A stretch of 64,000 bases of DNA from JACDEA01 sp963742585 (GTDB lineage: Bacteria > Actinomycetota > Acidimicrobiia > Acidimicrobiales > JACDEA01). The notes under the pieces were generated by a model. The model was given only the letters and a program-made list of their open reading frames with translations, did not search any database and was not told where the DNA came from. Made by a program: the position numbers and the translations under genes. Of the stretch, positions 43,593 to 51,901 are shown piece by piece. Where the stretch lies: assembly GCA_963742585.1 (NCBI GenBank), contig CAVUMI010000004.1, positions 62,001-126,000 on the forward strand, in the 5' to 3' direction. Positions within the stretch are counted from its first letter, which is position 1. Every line of letters starts with the position of its first letter.

Positions 43593-45313
43593 CGCGCGCC
43601 GCGCAGCAACCGGCCCGGACGCGCGCCGGTGTCCTCGCCCGCGGCGAACGTGACCTCGCCGCCTTTGACCGTGGCTACGTAGCCCTCGGCCCGTTGGATG
43701 AACCGACGGGCGTCGCCGGGAAGGTCCGACACCATCTCCGGCCGGCGCAACTGCAGGCCGTCGGCGTCGATCACATTGAGGTCGCCCACGAAACCGGGCG
43801 CGAGGACCCCGCGGTCGCCCAGGCCGTAAAGCGTGGCGGTGGCCTGCGTGAGCTTGTACACCGCGGCCTCGAGTGGGATGCGTCCGGCGGCGCGGTCCCG
43901 TACCCAGTGGGTGAGCAGGAACGTCGTCGTCGAGGCGTCGCACGTCTGGCCGGCGTGCGCCCCTCCATCGCCGAGACCGAATGCCGACGTCGGGTGCACC
44001 AACATCTCGCGCGCAGCGTCGAGCGTGCCGTCGCTGTAGTTCAGCACCGGACTGTTGAGGAGTTCGCGACCGCCGTCACTCAGGAGCAGGTCGAGGAACG
44101 TCTCCCACACACCGGCGCGCCGGGCCGCGGCGATGGCCGACACGCTGCGTTCGGGCGGCGGCTCGTAGTCGGGCGGATCGCCGAGTACATAGACCCGGCT
44201 CGGGCGCATGAAGCCCATGACGATCGGGTCGTCCTCCAGCGCCTGCGCTTCCTGTGTCAATCGGTGGCGCAGGTCGAGGTCCGCTTCGAGCCGACGTACC
44301 TGTTCGGTCCAGGGAAGCAGGCCCAGACCGGCCGCGCCCCAGATCGGTGTGAATGAGAACGGATGGAACGTCTGGAAGCCGAGGAGGATCGACACGGTGC
44401 GGCCGTGCACTTGCGGCCGAACCGCAGCACCCTCAGCTGCTGCATCGGCGGACAGGTCGAGCATCCGCTGCCAGCTGCCCGGATCGGCGTTGTTCTGTGT
44501 AAGAGCGAACGTGACCGGCCGGCGGATCGCACCGGCCAGGCGGCGCATCCAGGACATCTCCCGTTCGGGGGCAGCCAGATCCTCGCCCAGCACGCCGGCG
44601 GGCGCGAGCTCGAAGACGCCGGTGCCGAGATCACCAAGGACGCGGCCAATTCCAAACAGCTCGTCCTCCGCCGCGAACGTGCCCGGCACCGGCTCGCCGT
44701 CGATAGCGCGGTGCGCCAAAGTGCGGCTGGTCGAGAAGCCGAGGGCGCCAGCCTGGATGCCCTCGCGCACGATGGCGGCCATCGCCTCGATGTCCTCGGC
44801 AGTCGACGGCTCGTTACGCGCGCCGCGCTCGCCCATCACGTACGCCCGCACCGCGCCATGAGGTACCTGGGTCCCGACGTCGGCAATCCACCGCCGCGCG
44901 GCCAGCGCCTCGAGGTATTCGGGGAAGCGCTCCCACGACCAATCGATGCCGACCGACAGCGCGGCGCCGGGGATGTCCTCGACGCCCTCCATCAGGCCGA
45001 TGAGCCATTCGTGTCGGTCGGGCGCCACCGGGGCGAATCCCACACCGCAGTTGCCCATGACCACAGTGGTCACACCGTGCCAGCACGACGGCGACAGCAG
45101 TTCGTCCCATGTCGCCTGTCCGTCGTAGTGCGTGTGGATGTCGACGAAGCCCGGCGTGACGAGCAGACCGTCGCCCTCGATGATCCGCCGCGCTGCGCCG
45201 TCGATCCGACCCACCTCGGTAACCACACCATCGCTGATCGCCACATCGGCGGTGACCGCAGGTGCGCCGGTGCCGTCGACGACCGTCCCACCCCGTACCA
45301 GGAGATCGTGCAT
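43589..45313 (-). CDS. D-aminoacylase/amidohydrolase family protein, copy A
   Basis: Intact, 574 residues. MHDLLVRGGTVVDGTGAPAV, metal site PGFVDIHTHYDGQATWDELL, VTTVVMGNCGVGFAPVAP, later DGGAHAGQTCDAST with the last Asp, and DLNVIDADGLQLRRPEMVSD. N-acyl-D-amino-acid deacylase-like enzymes of this actinobacterial subgroup often sit in lipid and xenobiotic clusters; substrates are mostly unknown. The start codon is buried in a stem-loop. A second, frame-damaged copy lies at 51902-53607. Confidence 0.88.
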   Translation of the reverse strand: MHDLLVRGGTVVDGTGAPAVTADVAISDGVVTEVGRIDGAARRIIEGDGLLVTPGFVDIHTHYDGQATWDELLSPSCWHGVTTVVMGNCGVGFAPVAPDRHEWLIGLMEGVEDIPGAALSVGIDWSWERFPEYLEALAARRWIADVGTQVPHGAVRAYVMGERGARNEPSTAEDIEAMAAIVREGIQAGALGFSTSRTLAHRAIDGEPVPGTFAAEDELFGIGRVLGDLGTGVFELAPAGVLGEDLAAPEREMSWMRRLAGAIRRPVTFALTQNNADPGSWQRMLDLSADAAAEGAAVRPQVHGRTVSILLGFQTFHPFSFTPIWGAAGLGLLPWTEQVRRLEADLDLRHRLTQEAQALEDDPIVMGFMRPSRVYVLGDPPDYEPPPERSVSAIAAARRAGVWETFLDLLLSDGGRELLNSPVLNYSDGTLDAAREMLVHPTSAFGLGDGGAHAGQTCDASTTTFLLTHWVRDRAAGRIPLEAAVYKLTQATATLYGLGDRGVLAPGFVGDLNVIDADGLQLRRPEMVSDLPGDARRFIQRAEGYVATVKGGEVTFAAGEDTGARPGRLLRGAR

Positions 45314-45347
45314 TTCTAAGCGCCATCTTTCGGATGGCAGAAATGCT
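45310..45347 (-). promoter_or_regulatory. Stem-loop enclosing the amidohydrolase start codon
   Basis: In the leftward transcript, GCATTTCT-GCCATC-(CGAAA)-GATGGC-GCTT-AGAAATGC forms a 14-pair stem with a four-base bulge, and the ATG of the amidohydrolase is in the last arm. No ribosome-binding site is visible outside the stem. This would hide the start unless opened. Just upstream lies the dispersed AGCAAGCAG element (45351-45385). Confidence 0.5.
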
Positions 45348-45350
45348 GCA

Positions 45351-45385
45351 TGCTCTGCTTGCTGGGGTCCTTCGCTCCGCTCACC
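45351..45385 (-). repeat. Dispersed intergenic element, copy 2 (AGCAAGCAG type)
   Basis: Leftward it reads GTGAGCGGAGCGAAGGACCC then CAGCAAGCAGAG. It starts about 10 bases after the stop of the upstream regulator gene and ends about 40 bases before the amidohydrolase start, the same arrangement as at 62242-62282 and 50833-50870. Confidence 0.5.
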
Positions 45386-45394
45386 CCCGGAACT

Positions 45395-46328
45395 CTAAAG
45401 GTGAATGTGCAAGCGGACCACGGTGCCGCGGCGCGACGAGCGCAGCTGGACGAGGTCGCAGAGGTGGTTCGCCAGCCAAAGGCCACGACCGCCGGTGGAG
45501 TCCGTGGGTGGGTGCTCGCGACCGACCATCGGTGCATCGATGAAGCCGCTGTCGCTGATCTCACAGATCAGATCGGCGTCTGTCTCCCACAGCCGGAGTG
45601 TGCCGTGACCGCCGCCGTAGCGGATGCTGTTGCTGGCGATCTCGTTGACGGCCAGCACGAGATCCTCGCGCCTGCTCCACACGAGACCGACCGCGGTCGC
45701 GTGGTTGGCGATGTAGCGGCGCACGGCGCCCAGCCGCCGCCCGTCGAAGGGCAGCTCGACCGCGCTGTCTGGCGGCGGCGGTAGCGGTTGGTCGAACGGC
45801 GCGGCCACCGCGCCGAGCCCGCGGTAGGTGTCACTGGGCTTCGTCGTCCCCCGCTCCGTGACAAAGGGATGGCTGCGGTGCGCCTCGTCCACGACATCGG
45901 CCGGCAGTGAGTCGACGTCGTAGGGACAGAGGAGCTGCCAGGCCGGCGCGCCGTCGAAGGCCAGGTTGAGCAGATCCTCGTGGCGCTGGCACTCGACGAG
46001 TTCAGCGGGCGATCGGTCAGCCCAAATCGGCTCGCCAATGCCCCGGAGAGGTCGGCCGTAGCCAATGTTGTCGTCAACGAAATCGCGCCAGGCAGGAATG
46101 ATGCGCGCTCGGATTTACGCCCACCTGCGCCATATCGGCGAAATGGACGGCGTCGGCCTCAGCCCCCAGCGCGGCGCGCAACCACCCGATCTTTTCGGCG
46201 CTGACCACGACAAGGATGGGTTCGCGCTCGGCGACACCGGCTTTGATGAACGATGTCGTCCCCGCGAGAAAGTCCTCGCCTCCGGCATAGAGCAACGCCT
46301 CGTGGTTAAAGCGCGGCGGTACAGACAC
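45395..46328 (-). CDS. MEDS-domain plus HATPase anti-sigma-type regulator, frameshifted
   Basis: N-terminal MEDS sensory domain: FNHEALLYAGGEDFLAGTTS FIKAGVAEREPILVVVSAEK and DAVHFADMAQVGVNP. A shift near 46080 connects to LPADVVDEAHRSHPFVTERG and then a GHKL ATPase domain: FDGRRLGAVRRYIANHATAV, DLVLAVNEIASNSIRYGGGH (N box), ISDSGFIDAP (G1) and STGGRGLWLANHLCDLVQLR (G2). About 310 residues. The arrangement is that of RsbA/RsbW-like serine kinases that switch anti-sigma partners; no sigma partner is adjacent. Divergent from the response regulator. Confidence 0.82.
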
Positions 46329-46456
46329 TTCTCCTGTCTATCTCCAGCGGGCGTCGGTTCACACCTCGCGCGCAAGCAATCTCACAGCCCGCGCACAGCT
46401 AACGGCCAGGATAGGTGCAGGCTGGGGCGCCAAAGTACGGCTGAGGAGGTGGTGTC

Positions 46457-47167
46457 GTGGCTCATAACGAGGTGCGCCAGCAGGTGCTGGTCGTCGATGA
46501 CGAACCGTCGATAGTCGATGCCGTGGCGACCGCGCTCCGGTACGAGGGCTTCACCGTCCGGCAGGCCGAGACCGGCCGCGCCGCGTTGGCGTCCGCGCAG
46601 GACGACCCGCCCGACCTCGTTGTGCTCGACGTGATGCTGCCCGACCTTGACGGGCTAGAAGTGACGCGGCGCCTTCGTGCCGACGGCATTCGCGTGCCGA
46701 TCCTCTTTCTCACCGCTCGTGACAGCGTCGAGGACAAGGTGGCGGGGTTGACTGTCGGCGGCGACGACTACGTCACCAAGCCGTTCTCGCTCGCCGAGAT
46801 CGTGGCCCGGGCCCGCGCCATCCTTCGCCGCACACACGGGGATCTCAGCGACGCCGACGGCCGCCTGCGTTTCAGCGACGTCGAGATGGACGAGGACACC
46901 CACGAGGTGTGGCGGGGCGGCAAGCTCATCAAGCTCACCGCCACGGAGTTCAACCTGCTGCGGTTCTTCCTGCTGAACCCGAGGCGCGTGCTCTCGAAGA
47001 GTCAGATCGTCGATCACGTCTGGCACTACGACTTCGGCGGCGACCCCAACGTCGTCGAGACCTACGTCAGCTACCTCCGGAAGAAGCTCGACAAGCATGG
47101 CCCGCCGCTCATCCAGACGATCCGGTTGGTCGGCTACGCCCTACGGGAGTCCGAGGAAGCCGAATAG
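46457..47167 (+). CDS. OmpR/PhoB-family response regulator
   Basis: Intact, 236 residues. Receiver: VLVVDDEPSIVDAVATALRY (acidic pair), phospho-Asp in PDLVVLDVMLPDLDGLEVTR, Thr in PILFLTARD and Lys in GGDDYVTKPFSLAEIVARAR. Winged helix: LIKLTATEFNLLRFFLLNPR and VVETYVSYLRKKLD. It directly precedes the histidine kinase with no gap and is preceded by GAGGTGGTG-type Shine-Dalgarno sequence. Resembles mycobacterial TcrX/TrcR-type regulators. Confidence 0.93.
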   Translation: MAHNEVRQQVLVVDDEPSIVDAVATALRYEGFTVRQAETGRAALASAQDDPPDLVVLDVMLPDLDGLEVTRRLRADGIRVPILFLTARDSVEDKVAGLTVGGDDYVTKPFSLAEIVARARAILRRTHGDLSDADGRLRFSDVEMDEDTHEVWRGGKLIKLTATEFNLLRFFLLNPRRVLSKSQIVDHVWHYDFGGDPNVVETYVSYLRKKLDKHGPPLIQTIRLVGYALRESEEAE

Positions 47168-48532
47168 ATGTCGCTGCGCGTTCGGCTGCTGTTGGCGGTC
47201 GGCGCGGTCGCCATCGTCGCGCTCACAGTCGCCGACGTGGCGACGTACTCCTCGCTGCGATCCTTTCTCTACCAGCGCGTCGATCAGAGTCTCGCCGCCG
47301 CCAGCAACACACTGTTGCGGCGAGGTCCGCCACGCCGAGGACGCCTTCGCGGCGCTGAGTTCGGGGCTGTACGTCGAGCAGCGCTTCCCCGACGGGCGGG
47401 TGGGGCGGTACCCCGGTCACCGGCCCGGCGGTGAGGAGTTCACGCCCGCGCTGCCGGCGAGCATCTCATTCGACGCCCCAACCAAATACATCACCGCCGG
47501 GTCGGCGCGCGCCGGGTATCCCAACTCCCGGACGGCGGACAAGTGATCGTGGCGTTGCCGCTGGATGACACCAAGGCGACGCTGCGCCGGCTCCTGGTCG
47601 TCGAGCTCCTCGTGACGGTCGGCGCGCTGGGCGCGGCGGCCGCACTCGGCTGGTGGCTGGTGCAGGTCGGCTTGCGACCGCTCGACGATGTCGAGGCAAC
47701 CGCGGGTGCGATTGCCGAGGGCGACCTCGACCGGCGCGTGCCCGGCGATGACGCGCCGACGGAGGTCGGCCGCCTGGCCCGCGCCCTCAACACGATGCTT
47801 GGCCGCATCCAAGATGCGTTCACGGAACGCGACGCCACCGAGACGCGACTGCGGCAGTTCGTGGCCGACGCGTCCCACGAGCTGCGAACACCGGTTGCCG
47901 CGGTCGCCGCGTATGCCGAGTTGTTCGAGCGCGGCGCGAACGACCGGCCCGAGGATCTCGAACGGGTGATGGCCGGGATCCGCAACGAAACCGCGCGGAT
48001 GGGCGAGCTCGTGCAGGACTTGCTGCTGTTGGCGCGACTCGACGAGGGGCGGCCACTCGATCATGCACCGGTGGAGCTTGTGAGCCTGGCCGCTGACGCG
48101 GTGGACGCGGCGATGACCGTCGGCCCGGCGTGGCCCGTACGGCTCGACGCCGCCGGTCCGGTGGAGGTGAACGGCGATCGAGCGCGCCTGCGCCAAGTGT
48201 TGGACAACCTCCTGACCAACGTGCGGGCGCACACGCCGGCGGGCACTACCGGTGTTGTGACCATCACGCACGACACCGACCAGGTCGAGATTGCCGTGCG
48301 GGACAGCGGCCCGGGACTCACCGACGAACAGCGCGCGCATGTGTTCGAGCGCTTCTACCGCGCCGACGCGTCGCGATCACGCCAGCACGGCGGCGCCGGG
48401 CTGGGGCTGGCGATTGTGGCCGCCATCGTCGCCGCCCACCGCGGGACGGTAACGGTCGCCGCGCCGCCTGAAGGTGGCACTGTCTTCAGCGTGCGACTGC
48501 CCCACGCGTCAGACTCCCAGCAGTCCTCATGA
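47168..48532 (+). CDS. Sensor histidine kinase, two frameshifts
   Basis: MSLRVRLLLAVGAVAIVALT VADVATYSSLRSFLYQRVDQ SL is the first membrane helix and start of the extracytoplasmic domain. Shifts near 47325 and 47545 lead to LRRLLVVELLVTVGALGAAA ALGWWLVQVGL (second helix), a HAMP segment, H-box FVADASHELRTPVAAVAAYA, N-box VLDNLLTNVRAH, G1 VRDSGPGLTDEQRAHVFERF and G2 GGAGLGLAIVAAIVAAH. About 454 residues. Cognate kinase of the preceding regulator. Confidence 0.9.
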
Positions 48533-49344
48533 GTCTCTTGACCACCATCGGGCGTGTATTGCGCCGCCCGCGAAGCTGGCTCATCGGCGTACCCGTCGTT
48601 GTCGTGCTTGGCGCGCTTCTCGGGCCAATCATCTACGTCAATCTCATTCGCAGCGACCCGCCGCCCAAGCTGAGCTTCGCCGACACGCCGAAAGAGATAC
48701 CGACCACCACCGCGAAGGCCGAAGGGCCAACGACGACTGCGGTGCTTGCCACCACGTCGTCGACCGTGACGGCCACGACCGTGCGACGCGCCGCCAGTTC
48801 GACCACCGGCGTGACGACCGCGGCCTCGCCGGTCGAGGGCGCATGGAAGGTCGGCGCCGGCAGCCTGGCCGGTTACCGCGTCGGCGAATACCTCGGACTG
48901 GAACGCACCGAGGCGGTCGGTCGCACCTCGCAGGTCACCGGGGCGCTGCAGATCCGGGGCACCGTGGTTGAGAACGGTCAGTGGGTCGTCAACATGGCGT
49001 CGGTCACCAGCGACGACCCGCGGCGCGATACCGCCTACCGGCGCAGCATGGCGACGGATACCTACCCAACCTCGACGTTCGTACTGGGCGCTCCGATCCA
49101 GGTCGGCACGATCCCGCCCGACCAGACCATTGTGCACTTCCCGGTGAGCGGCCACCTCACGCTGCGTGGCGTCACCCGCCCGGTGAACTACGAACTCCAG
49201 GCGCGACGACGGGGCACGCGCATCGAGGCGCTGGGCGTCATTCCGGTGAAGTTCTCCGACTACGGCATCCCCAACCCGAGTAACGGCTTCGCGTGGACTG
49301 ACGACCACGGCCTCGTCGAGTTCTTGTTGCTCTTCGATCGCTAG
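48529..49344 (+). CDS. Membrane-anchored YceI-like protein, third gene of the two-component operon
   Basis: ATG 48529 overlaps the kinase stop (ATGA). Intact, 271 residues. The N-terminal helix WLIGVPVVVVLGALLGPIIY V is followed by a Thr/Ala-rich linker, then the YceI lipocalin-like barrel: GAWKVGAGSLAGYRVGEYLG, VTSDDPRRDTAYRRSMATDT YPTSTFVLG, LTLRGVTRPVNYELQARR and VKFSDYGIPNPS. YceI domains bind amphiphilic or polyisoprenoid ligands. Coupling to the kinase suggests a role in the stimulus or response at the membrane. Confidence 0.87.
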   Translation: MSLLTTIGRVLRRPRSWLIGVPVVVVLGALLGPIIYVNLIRSDPPPKLSFADTPKEIPTTTAKAEGPTTTAVLATTSSTVTATTVRRAASSTTGVTTAASPVEGAWKVGAGSLAGYRVGEYLGLERTEAVGRTSQVTGALQIRGTVVENGQWVVNMASVTSDDPRRDTAYRRSMATDTYPTSTFVLGAPIQVGTIPPDQTIVHFPVSGHLTLRGVTRPVNYELQARRRGTRIEALGVIPVKFSDYGIPNPSNGFAWTDDHGLVEFLLLFDR

Positions 49345-49367
49345 CGCGTCGTCCTATTCTCCCGGCC

Positions 49368-49985
49368 ATGTCACTGCGCGTCGTTGGTGCCGGGCTGGGC
49401 CGCACGGGAACCCATTCGTTGAAGGTGGCGCTCGAGCAACTACTCGGCGGGCCCTGCTACCACATGATGGAGGTGTTCACTCATCCGGAACACGTCCCGA
49501 CATGGCATGCGGCCTTCGAGGGCAAACGGGTCGATTGGGATCCGGTGTTCGAGGGTTTCGTCGCCACAGTTGACTGGCCCGGCTGCACGTTCTGGGCGGA
49601 GTTCAGCGTCACCAACCCTGACGCCATCGTGCTGCTCTCGAGGAGGGACAGCGCCGACACCTGGTGGCGCAGCGCGAGCCGGACGATCTTCCTGCCGCTC
49701 AGCGGCGAGATCAGACTCGGCAACGAAGCCTGGGCCGAGATGGGCGCGGCGATGATGCGCGCCTTCGAGCCCGACTTCATGGACGAGGCCAAGGCCAAGG
49801 CCGCGTACGAGGCGCACAACGCCGCGGTGCGGGCCGGCGTAGCGCCGGATCGGCTTGTCGAGTGGCAGCCCAGCGACGGGTGGGAACCGCTCTGCGAGGC
49901 GCTCGGTGTGCCGGTGCCGGCCGAGCCGTTCCCGGTCACCAACACCAGCGCCGAGATGCGCCAGATGCTGGGTCTCGAGCCGTAG
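49368..49985 (+). CDS. Sulfotransferase family protein (Sulfotransfer_4-like)
   Basis: Intact, 205 residues. MSLRVVGAGLGRTGTHSLKV ALEQLLGGPCYHMMEVFTHP has the PAPS-binding GxGRTGTxSL loop, then FVATVDWPGCTFWAEFSVTN PDAIVLLSRRDSADTWWRSA SRTIF with the 3'-phosphate-binding RDS. PSDGWEPLCEALGVPVPAEP FP is also typical. Common in actinobacteria and eukaryotes; acceptor unknown. Convergent with the exporter permease 12 bases away. Confidence 0.88.
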   Translation: MSLRVVGAGLGRTGTHSLKVALEQLLGGPCYHMMEVFTHPEHVPTWHAAFEGKRVDWDPVFEGFVATVDWPGCTFWAEFSVTNPDAIVLLSRRDSADTWWRSASRTIFLPLSGEIRLGNEAWAEMGAAMMRAFEPDFMDEAKAKAAYEAHNAAVRAGVAPDRLVEWQPSDGWEPLCEALGVPVPAEPFPVTNTSAEMRQMLGLEP

Positions 49986-49997
49986 ACCGCGAGACGG

Positions 49998-50825
49998 CTA
50001 GACCGCGCGGCGGTAGCGGCGGACCGCGAGGGGTACCAATACGATGAGGAGGCCGACCGACCAGAGGACGGCTTTCACTACCGGCTCCGTCGTCGGACCG
50101 CCGGCCATCAGTGCGCGTGACGCGTCGACCACCGCGGTTACCGGCTGGTTGCGAGCGAAGGCCTGCAGCCAACCCGGCATCGACGCCACCGGCACGAACG
50201 CGCCGCTGGCGAACGTCAGTGGCATGAGCACGGGGAACACCATGAGCTGCGCGGTCTCGCCGCTCGACGCCATGAGACCGATCGTGGCGAAGCCCCACAG
50301 CAGTGCGTAGGAGAACAGCAACAGCACGGCGACGCCGGCCACGAACGCGATGAACCCCGTGTGCACCCGGAAGCCCACGGCGTAGCCGACGCCGGTCATG
50401 AGGATGATCACCCACACATTGCGGATGACGTCCGCCGTGGTGCGACCGACCAATACCGCCGACCGGGCCATCGGCAAGGACCGGAAGCGCTCGATGAGGC
50501 CCTTGTTCATATCGTCAGCCAGACCGACCGCGGTGCCGATCGCGCCGAACGCGATCGTCTGCACGAAGATGCCCGGCATGAGGTAGTCGACGTAGCGGAA
50601 CCCCGGAACCTGGATGGCGCCGCCGAACACGTACCGGAACAACAGGATGAACATGACCGGCTGGATGCTCGAGAAGAACATCGCGTCGGGGATCCGGGTA
50701 ACGGCGATCAGGTTGCGCCAGGTGACGGCCCAGCCGTCGGCCACCGCCCACGCGAAGCGGCTGCGCTCCTGCGTGACCAGCGATGCAGGCGGCGCCATGG
50801 TGTCGACGGTCGCGGTCGCCATCAC
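49998..50825 (-). CDS. DrrB-type ABC-2 exporter permease
   Basis: Intact, about 274 residues with six helices: MFFSSIQPVMFILLFRYVFG, YVDYLMPGIFVQTIAFGAIG TAVGLADDMNKGLIERFRSL PM, VWVIILMTGVGYAVGF, FIAFVAGVAVLLLFSYALLW, LMVFPVLMPLTFASGAFVPV and VLWSVGLLIVLVPLAV. The DDMNKGLIERFRSLPM loop is the signature of daunorubicin-resistance-type permeases. Partner of the upstream ATPase, separated by 88 bases holding a repeat. Start is ATG 50822 or 50825. Confidence 0.9.
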   Translation of the reverse strand: MMATATVDTMAPPASLVTQERSRFAWAVADGWAVTWRNLIAVTRIPDAMFFSSIQPVMFILLFRYVFGGAIQVPGFRYVDYLMPGIFVQTIAFGAIGTAVGLADDMNKGLIERFRSLPMARSAVLVGRTTADVIRNVWVIILMTGVGYAVGFRVHTGFIAFVAGVAVLLLFSYALLWGFATIGLMASSGETAQLMVFPVLMPLTFASGAFVPVASMPGWLQAFARNQPVTAVVDASRALMAGGPTTEPVVKAVLWSVGLLIVLVPLAVRRYRRAV

Positions 50826-50841
50826 GCGGCGTCTCTGCTTG

Positions 50842-50908
50842 CTGGCGGCTGCTCCGCCCGCCGCGTGTGCAGCGGGGACCCCAGCCCCGCTGCCGGCCGT
50901 TGGCCTAC
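50842..50908. repeat. 66-67 bp hairpin-rich repeat, copy A
   Basis: CTGGCGGCTGCTCCGCCCGC begins the unit, and CAGCGGGG-ACCCCAG-CCCCGCTG inside it is a perfect 8-bp stem. The reverse complement of 53647-53712 matches it at all but about five positions and one gap. It lies between the ATPase stop (5 bases away) and the permease start. The left neighbour GCTTGCT links it with the AGCAAGCAG element family. Confidence 0.7.
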
Positions 50909-50913
50909 TTCAG

Positions 50914-51861
50914 TCATGCGGCGTCCTCGGCTTTGTGACCGGTGAGGGCGAGGAAGACGTCGTCCAGGCTCGGCTCACGTAGGTGGATCGTGGTCGGCTT
51001 GATGCGCGCCTTGTTGAGCGCCCGGAGCAGGTCGGGCAGGATCTTGGCGCCGTCCTTGGCGTTGATCTCGACGGTCGTGCCGTCGATCATCGGCTCAGCC
51101 TTGGTGACGCCGGCGAGCACCCTGGCGGCCCGCTTGGCCACCGTGTTGCTCGAAAGCCCGATGTCGATCACCGTCGTGCCGATCGTCGCCTTCAGCTTTG
51201 ACGGCGAACCTTCGGCGATGACCGTGCCCTGGTCGACGACCACGAGGTCCTGACACAGGCGATCGGCCTCCTCGAGGTACTGCGTCGTGAGCAGCACGGT
51301 CGTCCCGTCGGTCACGAGTTCCTCGACCATTTCCCACACGTCGGCCCGACCGGCGGGGTCCAGGCCCGTGGTCGGCTCGTCGAGGAAGAGAACGGGCGGG
51401 CGGTGTACGAGCGCGGCGGCCACGTCGAGCCGGCGCTTCATACCGCCCGAGTACGTCTTCGAGGGGCGAAACGCGGCGTCGGTCAGAGCGAACCGCTCCA
51501 GCAGTTCGTCGACGCGCGGGTTGATCAGCTGACGCGGCATGTGGGTGAGCTTCCCGATGAGCCGGAGGTTCTCGCCCCCGGTCAGGTTCTCGTCGACCGC
51601 GGCGAATTGCCCGGCCAAACCAATCGATGCCCGCACAAAGTGCTGGTCCTTGACGACGTCGCGACCCAGCACTCGTGCCGTGCCGCCGTCGGGGTTGAGG
51701 ATGGTGGTCAGGATTCGCACCGCGGTCGTCTTGCCGGCCCCGTTGGGCCCCAACAGGCCGAACACCGTTCCGGGTGGAACCTCGAAGTCGATGCCGTCGA
51801 GGGCGACTACGTCACCGAACTTCTTACGCAGGCCCGCGACAGCAATAGCCGGTTCGGTCAT
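50914..51861 (-). CDS. DrrA-type ABC exporter ATP-binding protein
   Basis: Intact, about 315 residues. MTEPAIAVAGLRKKFGDVVA LDGIDFEV, Walker A GLLGPNGAGKTTAVRI, Q-loop IGLAGQFAAVDENLTGGENL, signature TYSGGMKRRLDVAAALV, Walker B LFLDEPTTGLDPAGRADVWE, His-switch region LLTTQYLEEADRL. The C-terminal part ends REPSLDDVFLALTGHKAEDA A as in DrrA. Exports a hydrophobic compound with the adjacent permease. Confidence 0.93.
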   Translation of the reverse strand: MTEPAIAVAGLRKKFGDVVALDGIDFEVPPGTVFGLLGPNGAGKTTAVRILTTILNPDGGTARVLGRDVVKDQHFVRASIGLAGQFAAVDENLTGGENLRLIGKLTHMPRQLINPRVDELLERFALTDAAFRPSKTYSGGMKRRLDVAAALVHRPPVLFLDEPTTGLDPAGRADVWEMVEELVTDGTTVLLTTQYLEEADRLCQDLVVVDQGTVIAEGSPSKLKATIGTTVIDIGLSSNTVAKRAARVLAGVTKAEPMIDGTTVEINAKDGAKILPDLLRALNKARIKPTTIHLREPSLDDVFLALTGHKAEDAA

Positions 51862-51901
51862 GGCGTCCACCCTCGCGCTCGAACTCCGCGCTAGCCCAAA
51901 T

